Below are positions 57,828 through 64,000 of a stretch of 64,000 nt of DNA, piece by piece. The first letter of the stretch is position 1; every line of letters starts with the position of its first letter. Under the pieces are notes generated by a model that saw only the letters and a list, made by a program, of their open reading frames with translations, was not told the DNA's origin and did no database searches. Origin of the DNA: Picochlorum sp. 'celeri'. Its lineage: Eukaryota > Chlorophyta > Trebouxiophyceae. The stretch is from contig JAACMV010000016.1 in the NCBI GenBank assembly GCA_010909725.1, positions 434,001 through 498,000 of the forward strand. Direction: 5' to 3'. Position numbers and translations under genes: made by a program.

Positions 57828-58129
57828 TTTGGATGCAGGGTGTTGTATTTGATTCTCTTCTCACATGTACACAAGTTCGGCACCACTGGCCATCTATTGA
57901 TGAGATGGACATTGACGTGTCATTGCATCTGCATACGAATAATAACGTTGTCTGTAATGGTTTTTCTCAGATCTGAGACTTCTGGATGTTGGGTTCTACC
58001 CAACAAGCCCTTGATCTCATGAAACTAATACCGTTCCGAATGAAATCGAGACCTATTGTCCCTCAAACCCACATATCTAATTGTTGAAAGATTATTTATC
58101 GCCTTGAAAGGGCCAATACGTGATACAAT
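57828..58129 (+). other. Intergenic region with AGATCT palindrome
   Basis: 302 bp between two plus-strand genes. TCTCAGATCTGAGA (57965-57978) is a perfect 14-bp palindrome. A TGTAA lies just upstream (near 57951) and could be the polyadenylation signal of the RETICULATA-related gene. Nothing else is seen. Confidence 0.5.
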
Positions 58130-59648
58130 ATGCCGGACACCCAAGATTCGGTGTACCTGGTAAAACACATTCGATGGAAACGAGGGTCTATGATTACAGA
58201 TACTGTCCCAATATTGCTACAGGACATCAATGGGCCCTGTCCAATACTCGCTATATTCAATATTCTGCTTTTACGAGGTTCTGTGGATCTTCCAAATGCA
58301 AATGGGCTAGGCGAAGTGCAACAGGTGGGTCATATCTGTTTATGAGGTTTTTTGTCATGTATACTATGATCGGCGATCATCTCGCCCCAAAGATGCATAT
58401 TTCATTCATATGAATGCTATGGTGCAGTCAAAGGTAGTGCAATTGCTTGCTGAGTATTTGTTGGATACCAACTTTGCAAAATCAGAGGCAGAAGGAGAGG
58501 ATGTGTATAGGGCTAATTTGCAGTTTAATCTGGCTGATGCTATATCAATGTTGCCACAGTTGACGACAGGGATTGATGTGAATGTAAAGTTTAATAATAT
58601 TAGAGGGTTGGAGTTCACCGCAGAGGTGGCTGTGTTTGATCTCTTGGGTATTGATCTAGTTCATGGTTGGGTGGTGGATCCACAGGATGTGGCCACGAGG
58701 AATGCATTGCAGGATAAAACGTATAATGAAGTTGTCTGTGATATTATTGCATGTGCACAAGATAGTGGAACGTTGAGCCGTACATTGTCGAATCAGAATG
58801 ACTCTAATATTACTCCAATACCAGAACATGTGCCTCACCACACCCCAGGAATTAGTCAGGCAGAGCTGGCATCTGCCTTGGAATTGTCGGCACTTAAGAT
58901 TCAGCAGCATGATGCTGAGACTCCGATGGACTCGGCAAAGAAATTACGCAAGTCTGCGAGTGCGACGAGTCAAGATAGTGTGACCAAGGCGATCAGTTGT
59001 ATGATGAATGATACTGTCAAGGATGCATTCAAGACGCCAAAGGCGAGCCACGAGGGAAGTGTGGCGTCACGGGATTCCATGGATACCCCGGGCAGAAAAT
59101 TATCGTCCAGTATAGAAAGTATCTCGATGGCTACCAAGCGCGATGAGGATGTCAAGGCCGCCTTATTGGCGAAAGATTTTTTAGAAGGCAACCCTAGTCA
59201 GTTGACAGTATATGGACTGGCGTGCCTTGTTGATGGATTGCGTGAAGGTCAGCTTGCGGTGTTTTTCAGAAATAATCACTTCAATGTGATGCTGAAACAC
59301 GAGAATTGTTTGTATCTTCTCGTGACGGATCAAGGGTATCAAAATGAATCCGATATTGTGTGGGAGAAATTGACAACAGTGGATGGGGATACTGAATTTG
59401 TTGGATGGAACTTTGAATCATTCAAACCCCACGTTGATGGGGCTCGTGAGACATCAAACCTAGAAGCTCTTGAATTCGCGAGCAGTGCGGTCGATCACGT
59501 GGACCAAGAGAATGCAGATTATAGCATAGCATTACAGATGCAACAGGAGGAGGACATGAGGGCGGCAGCAGCAGCAGAAAGACGACGAGATATGACTCGA
59601 GTTCCTACGAAAGAAAAGAAGAAGAAATCTATATGTACAATCATGTAA
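58130..59648 (+). CDS. MINDY-family K48-specific deubiquitinase with CAAX end
   Basis: Exon 1 (58130-58324) and exon 2 (58428-59648) join in phase 0 across a 103-nt intron (GTGGGT...GTGCAG), reading GLGEVQQ-SKVVQLLAEY, for 471 residues. The catalytic Cys is in NGPCPILAIFNILLL, as in MINDY-1/2 (FAM63). The central domain has FNNIRGLEFTAEVAVFDLLG and the catalytic-His region FFRNNHFNVMLKHENCLYLL. A ubiquitin-interacting-like helix, DYSIALQMQQEED, lies near the C-terminus. The protein ends KEKKKKSICTIM: a polybasic stretch plus CTIM, a good farnesylation CAAX box. So it is probably membrane-bound. The stop codon lies inside four tandem TGTAA units. Confidence 0.88.
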
Positions 59649-59681
59649 TGTAATGTAATGTAATATCAAAGCTTGTGTATG

Positions 59682-61265
59682 TCATGTCACTTTAGAACAT
59701 CGCCCCTGAGCACCGAAGGCCAGGATAGAGCCTGATGGTTCAGAGATGACAGCACATGATGCTGCATGTGGAATCTCCACGTCAACTGCTGCTTTCGGCT
59801 GCCCCATCTGATCCATTGAATATTGGTCCTTAATTCTCGTCCCTGAATGAAGAGAGGAACTAAAGTCGATAATAAAAAGCGCATCTTTTGCTCGAGACGG
59901 AACAACAAACTCTGATGCATTCCTCCAACATCCAGCCTGCCGACCACTCATCGGACGGCTATTTCCTGCAGTACGCTCCGGCGCCTCGGGTCCATGTGTT
60001 ACGACTTCATGAGGAAGAGCAACGCGACCAGAATCACCCACACGCCTCGCATGGGCAGCATCTTCCAATGACAAGCCTTGGTCGACACAACCCATTGCAC
60101 TGCTGGGTGGTGCATGGATGTGTGTCATCTCCATGCTCGCCATATCAAACACTGCCGTCCAACCACACGCCATATGGCACGCGAGTCGATGGTATGAATA
60201 TGGATCAGCATGTAACGATTGAGGCATGCATGGAGGAATGTACCCAGACTCGTCAATCAAACCAGGAACCCGAACAAGCTCTTGAGACAGGCTCACTGAA
60301 TGCAGGAGAGGATGCTTGTTGGGAACGGCACTAAACGTCAGCGAGCTTCCAGAGACTTTCCGCAAGTCCCATACATGTATTTGATCTCGACTCGTACCAC
60401 CCAAGACGAGTCGACCGTGATCCACAATCTCCAACGATACTGTGGCTCCAGAACGAGTCAGACCCCGCAGAGAACACGCTGGTGATCCCTTCTTCCTAGA
60501 ATCCCAAAGCAATACTGAACCATCACCGCATCCGACAGCACTACAATACGATTGTCCCTGCGACGATGTCTCGTTAAAGTACACCATATCATGCCCACCA
60601 TGCACATCCGCAGGGAGTATACACGTCTGAGATGGCTGACCGGTTGTCCTATTAATATCATACACAAGAACCCGTGTTGCCCTCTGATGCACCACAGCCA
60701 ACTCATCTTGATTCATTGGATTCCATCGAAGAGATGAAATTTTCCGACGAGCAGTCGACGTCTGAAGAGACAGCGCTGTGTCGCACATGCCACCATCCGC
60801 TGACACAGCCCCATGGATTGATGACACATAATTCACCATGACAAGACCATAGGAATCTCCAGTCGCGCATAGCTCCCCGATCCGATCCATCTCCACACAT
60901 TGAATACTGTCATCATGAAGATACACACGTCTCTGTCCACTCAACATAGCATCGTGTAGAGACCCTGTCTGCAGCCCAACAACTTCACCTCGAAACCCAC
61001 AGTGGCCCACACAAGAGTGCATCCCCATACTCGTCCCATGAAGCATGCTCTCTGACCAGGAACACAGACGCCCCGTCACTCCTCGATCTAACACACTCTC
61101 AATCACACTCTTCCTCTGTCGTCGCCTGCTGGTCTTTTCTCTTGGAAATGCGCCGCCTGAGGAAGACGAGGGGTTTGCTCCTCCTGCTCTTGTATTCTGG
61201 GGCACATTCTCATTGCCATTCCCACCTTTCAACCATCGCATCAGCACGGTCGGCTCTTTATTCAT
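59682..61265 (-). CDS. WD40-repeat protein (possible DCAF-type)
   Basis: An intronless gene of 527 residues from ATG 61265. A Ser/Arg-rich N-terminus (~60 residues) leads to WD repeats, the clearest being CSAVGCGDGSVLLWDSRKK and LVLGGTSRDQIHVWDLRKV. Weaker blades are SIQCVEMDRIGELCATGDSYG and ISSLRWNPMNQDELAVVHQR, and the last blade is AKDALFIIDFSSS. WDSRK and WDLRK end in W-D-x-R, the WDxR motif that CUL4-DDB1 adaptors use, so a substrate-receptor role is possible but not proven. It converges with MINDY at 33 bp. Confidence 0.8.
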   Translation of the reverse strand: MNKEPTVLMRWLKGGNGNENVPQNTRAGGANPSSSSGGAFPREKTSRRRQRKSVIESVLDRGVTGRLCSWSESMLHGTSMGMHSCVGHCGFRGEVVGLQTGSLHDAMLSGQRRVYLHDDSIQCVEMDRIGELCATGDSYGLVMVNYVSSIHGAVSADGGMCDTALSLQTSTARRKISSLRWNPMNQDELAVVHQRATRVLVYDINRTTGQPSQTCILPADVHGGHDMVYFNETSSQGQSYCSAVGCGDGSVLLWDSRKKGSPACSLRGLTRSGATVSLEIVDHGRLVLGGTSRDQIHVWDLRKVSGSSLTFSAVPNKHPLLHSVSLSQELVRVPGLIDESGYIPPCMPQSLHADPYSYHRLACHMACGWTAVFDMASMEMTHIHAPPSSAMGCVDQGLSLEDAAHARRVGDSGRVALPHEVVTHGPEAPERTAGNSRPMSGRQAGCWRNASEFVVPSRAKDALFIIDFSSSLHSGTRIKDQYSMDQMGQPKAAVDVEIPHAASCAVISEPSGSILAFGAQGRCSKVT

Positions 61266-61500
61266 ATTCTATAGGTTATTATTCAGCACGAGGTATTACG
61301 GCAATGCTCTCGATCTTCAAAAAACCATGATTCAAATTTCAAACGTTGTCAATCTTCCGATTCTTCTTTTCCACCACCTGGTATTTTCACCGATGATGAT
61401 GATTGATTCGTATGTCAATGTAAAATTTATATTACAAAAGCCATTACATATCAGTATGATTGTGTGTGGAAAGTACCATGAAGGCCCACCCTTGAGGAGT

Positions 61501-61520
61501 ACTCACTACATGTAGTGAGT
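61501..61520. repeat. Perfect 20-bp palindrome
   Basis: ACTCACTACATGTAGTGAGT is its own reverse complement. It is the first of three adjacent palindromes. Confidence 0.85.
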
Positions 61521-61524
61521 GTTA

Positions 61525-61542
61525 TAGAGATCTAGATCTCTA
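61525..61542. repeat. Perfect 18-bp palindrome with doubled AGATCT
   Basis: TAGAGATCTAGATCTCTA is its own reverse complement and holds two overlapping AGATCT hexamers. Confidence 0.85.
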
Positions 61543-61543
61543 G

Positions 61544-61563
61544 AGATCTTTATATAAAGATCT
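61544..61563. repeat. Perfect 20-bp palindrome with TATATA core
   Basis: AGATCTTTATATAAAGATCT is its own reverse complement. It differs from the palindrome at 49879-49896 only by one extra T and A around the core. Confidence 0.85.
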
Positions 61564-61868
61564 GTTTCTCCCTGTCGTGATGATGCATGACAGAACCATG
61601 AAATACCCCATGCATACACAAACAATACGCCCCGATGAGAACATCAAATACATTATTTTATATTCAATAATAACAACATAGGGTACACAGTACTAATGCG
61701 CGAAAATTAAACTGTCGTATTTTAATACAATAAATCAAGTGAGTGTCAGTGAGTGAATCAAGTGAGTGGGCAAGTAGTGTTATTATTATTACTCTTCGAC
61801 TAGAAGAGCAAGGAGAGGGGCTATCTCTGTTCACCATCATCCACACAAGCAATTACATTATTATAGAC

Positions 61869-62465
61869 ATGGTATGGCTCAGGCAGCAGGTTACATTGTA
61901 TTCCCACCTGTATAGAAGAAGAAGAAGACATGGTAGGTCTCCTCACAACAGGCAGCACTGCGCTGCCTCGTTTGAGCATTCTGCGGTCCGACCAGTACCA
62001 ATTAAAGTCATTACCGTGTCTTCTAAGTCAAAGTCTGCTGGACAGGCGTGTGCAGCAGAATGGTCGGCCAAGCTCTCCCGGTACACTGCTGTGGAGTCCA
62101 TCAACGTGAAGAATAATCCTCTCAATGCAAAGGATACTGCGGTGGCGGTGAAGAATGAGGGCTCGCGTGTACTCAAGCATATAACACCGACCACAGACCA
62201 TGTTGTTTGCTTGGATGAGCGTGGAAGGGACGTCACGAGTATGGACATGGCCAGGCTTTTGGCAGATGCCAGTTCAAATGGCGTGAAGAACCTCGTGTTC
62301 CTCATCGGAGGCCCCTTTGGCCATTCCCAAGAAGTACGCCAATCATCACAGGATACAATTCGTCTGAGTCGGTGTGTCTTGAACCATTCAGTAGCCCACA
62401 TTGTCTTGATGGAACAGCTGTACAGAGCATGGACAATCCTGAAGAAGGAGCCATATCATCACTGA
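61869..62465 (+). CDS. rlmH: RlmH-family 23S rRNA pseudouridine methyltransferase, organelle-type
   Basis: The ATG at 61869 gives 198 residues. The N-terminal ~45 residues are basic with Arg runs (HLYRRRRRHGRSPHN), consistent with plastid or mitochondrial import. The SPOUT-type RlmH domain follows: PIKVITVSSKSKSAGQ, DHVVCLDERGRDVTS, the AdoMet-knot motif LVFLIGGPFGHS and the C-terminal HIVLMEQLYRAWTILKKEPYHH. In bacteria RlmH methylates pseudouridine in helix 69 of 23S rRNA. The eukaryotic copy is expected to modify organellar rRNA and came from the endosymbiont. The start is uncertain, because the frame is open further upstream. A TGTAA lies about 45 nt after the stop. Confidence 0.87.
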   Translation: MVWLRQQVTLYSHLYRRRRRHGRSPHNRQHCAASFEHSAVRPVPIKVITVSSKSKSAGQACAAEWSAKLSRYTAVESINVKNNPLNAKDTAVAVKNEGSRVLKHITPTTDHVVCLDERGRDVTSMDMARLLADASSNGVKNLVFLIGGPFGHSQEVRQSSQDTIRLSRCVLNHSVAHIVLMEQLYRAWTILKKEPYHH

Positions 62466-62690
62466 TGCAGAAAAGTACCATGAAAATGCCGCGGATACCC
62501 TGAAGTATCGTCATTGTAATAGTATTTTGAGAGAGAGAGAGTTGTACTTTGAAATTGAGGTCTGTTGTACCGACGCATTTCTACTACGACGCAGCCTGGT
62601 CAATCGATGCACCAGCGCATTCCTCTGGCCAGCTTACAAGTCGCTCTTGTGATATATTTTAGTATATAGAAGTGATATAAATATAAAAAT

Positions 62691-64000
62691 ATGAAGGATC
62701 GTAGTGGGTCTGAGGATGATCCGCCGGAAGGGGATGGTGTCGGTGTCAGTTCGTCTTTCGCAGCACACGCGTCAGTGGCGACGCAGCGATCCATCCATAC
62801 GTTCAAGAGCAAGGTCCCAGTTCACATGATGGAAGACCATTCTCTTTTTGATCAGGCGACTGCACTTGTGAAGGGTCAGCGGGATGCATACAAGGAGGAA
62901 GTAAAAGGATATTCTTGGTATGATTGGCTGGCATTTTTCATTCCATGCTTTCGTTGGTTGAAGACATACAAATGGAGGACATGGCTGTTGTGGGATGTAC
63001 TTGCTGGGTTGTCTGTTGGAGCCATGGTGATTCCTCAGGGAATGAGTTATGCGAATTTGGCAGGGTTGCCACAGGTCTATGGGTTGTATGGAGCGTTTGT
63101 TCCCTGCCTCATTTACTCATTGCTTGGGAGTTCGAAACAACTGTCTGTCGGTCCTGTTGCGGTGACGTCTATTCTTCTCGGAAATGGATTGGAATCGTTG
63201 TTTGGGATTTCCAGTCCGTGCTATACCGACACGGGTACGGAGGATTTCAATGCCACCACAGCTGGGACATCCAATGGAACAGACACATTTGATGGGGGTG
63301 CCACATGCGACGATTTCGCGCGTGCTGCGATTCAAGTAGCCTTTTTAGCTGGTGTGTTATACACTGCGATTGGGTTGCTAGCTCTCGGGTGGTTGACATA
63401 CTTTTTGTCGCATGCGACAATTTCTGGATTTATGAGCGGTGCTGCCATTCTCATTGCTCTATCCCAGGTCAAGTACATGCTGGGACTGAGTATTCCACGC
63501 GCAGATACATTGCAAGAAAATCTAAAAGAAATATTCCATGGACTAGATCAGTTTAGTTGGCAAGAATTTAGTATGGGCATGTCGTATGTGCTGATTCTGC
63601 TCATTTTTAGAGTCTTGTCCCGCAGGGTCAAGTCATTAGGATTCCTGAGAGCACTGGGACCATTGACGGTATGCATCGTCTCAATCGCGCTGATGAATAT
63701 TTTTAAATGGTATACACCAGATGGGGCTCCTGTCATTGCGAACATTGGGGAGATTCCGAGAGGCCTTCCAGCTGTGACTGTTGGATGGTGGTTTCCCCTG
63801 TATGATGTGGGGCGACAAATTCTGCTCTCCATTATCATCTGTCTGATCGATATGTGCGAGAGTATGTCTATCGCGAAAGCATTAGCCCAGAAAAATAAAG
63901 ATAGGCTGGATGCGACTCAAGAATTACGAGGCTTGGGTATCGCCAATCTCTTTGGAGCAGCATTCAATTGCTACACCACCACTGGGTCCTTTTCAAGATC
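62691..64000 (+). CDS. SULTR-type sulfate transporter (5' part, cut by window edge)
   Basis: An open frame starts at ATG 62691 (MKDRSGSEDDPPEGDG) and runs off the window after about 436 codons without a stop. The cytosolic N-terminus is followed by the SulP signature DVLAGLSVGAMVIPQGMSYA and LAGLPQVYGLYGAFVPCLIY, then GSSKQLSVGPVAVTSILLG. Several more membrane helices follow, with LIDMCESMSIAKALAQKNK and the FGAAFNCYTTTGSFSR stretch, as in plant SULTR proteins. There is an acidic Asn/Thr-rich external loop (about residues 180-205) with possible N-glycosylation sites. It probably carries out H+/sulfate uptake. The STAS domain should lie beyond the edge. This is a different SulP branch from the gene at 16.9 kb. 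Confidence 0.9.
   Translation, partial: MKDRSGSEDDPPEGDGVGVSSSFAAHASVATQRSIHTFKSKVPVHMMEDHSLFDQATALVKGQRDAYKEEVKGYSWYDWLAFFIPCFRWLKTYKWRTWLLWDVLAGLSVGAMVIPQGMSYANLAGLPQVYGLYGAFVPCLIYSLLGSSKQLSVGPVAVTSILLGNGLESLFGISSPCYTDTGTEDFNATTAGTSNGTDTFDGGATCDDFARAAIQVAFLAGVLYTAIGLLALGWLTYFLSHATISGFMSGAAILIALSQVKYMLGLSIPRADTLQENLKEIFHGLDQFSWQEFSMGMSYVLILLIFRVLSRRVKSLGFLRALGPLTVCIVSIALMNIFKWYTPDGAPVIANIGEIPRGLPAVTVGWWFPLYDVGRQILLSIIICLIDMCESMSIAKALAQKNKDRLDATQELRGLGIANLFGAAFNCYTTTGSFSR

Larger units (their letters stand above)
61266..61868. other. Divergent intergenic region, 603 bp, with palindrome cluster
   Basis: It lies between the WD40 gene (minus) and RlmH gene (plus). No gene is seen. Three perfect palindromes stand almost end to end at 61501-61563, about 235-300 bp from the WD40 start and 305-370 bp from the RlmH start. 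Confidence 0.6.

Overview
The window is nuclear DNA of a photosynthetic eukaryote, most likely a unicellular green alga with a compact genome. The evidence is CP12, a PYG7/Ycf37-type photosystem I assembly protein, a RETICULATA-related envelope protein and a P-class PPR protein, alongside purely eukaryotic genes (ATG5, SMC3, KNL1, MMS19, VTI1, FIG4, RLP24, MINDY). About 35 genes fill 64 kb. They are usually separated by 30-500 bp and have zero to three short introns. Most introns are 66-90 nt, with donors of the GTGCGT, GTGGGT, GTACGT or GTATGT type and acceptors ending GCAG or GTAG. I rebuilt these introns by hand and list exon coordinates per gene. Genus cannot be fixed from the sequence alone.

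Layout. 1-16.7 kb: tetraspanin-like membrane protein, CNNM-type DUF21/CBS protein (with an apparent frameshift), SurE phosphatase, DHX29-like DExH helicase, an extended adenylate kinase, ATG5, a PPR protein, phospholipid methyltransferase and a YchJ/SEC-C protein. 16.9-33 kb: a SulP transporter fused to STAS and cyclic-nucleotide-binding domains, a SAM-domain protein with a CAAX end, a UPF0739 (C1orf74)-like protein, RLP24, SMC3, a plastid-type alpha/beta hydrolase, a FIG4-type phosphoinositide phosphatase and a DUF155/RMND1 protein. 33.4-43.5 kb: KNL1 kinetochore scaffold, VTI1 SNARE with a duplicated last exon, a JmjC/cupin oxygenase, a KH-domain protein, and the divergent pair CP12/PYG7. 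43.5-52.6 kb: a large LamG-ectodomain membrane protein, an endonuclease III-type DNA glycosylase, a 1.3 kb DNA transposon with terminal inverted repeats, an unrecognised beta-rich protein and very-long-chain 3-ketoacyl-CoA reductase. 52.6-64 kb: MMS19, a 72-residue mini-gene overlapping a RETICULATA-related gene, MINDY deubiquitinase, a WD40 protein, an RlmH methyltransferase and the 5' part of a SULTR-type sulfate transporter cut by the window edge.

The genes do not form one pathway. The main oddities are: (1) two alternative SNARE-motif exons in VTI1, one of which would give a soluble SNARE; (2) several same-strand pairs with almost no spacer, and one overlapping pair, suggesting dicistronic mRNAs; (3) a Tc1/mariner-like element flanked by TA, 73 bp upstream of the DNA glycosylase start; (4) long perfect palindromes with AGATCT cores in intergenic DNA; (5) a drift from G/T-rich to A/C-rich coding strand along genes. 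No RNA genes, CRISPR arrays or viral sequences were recognised.
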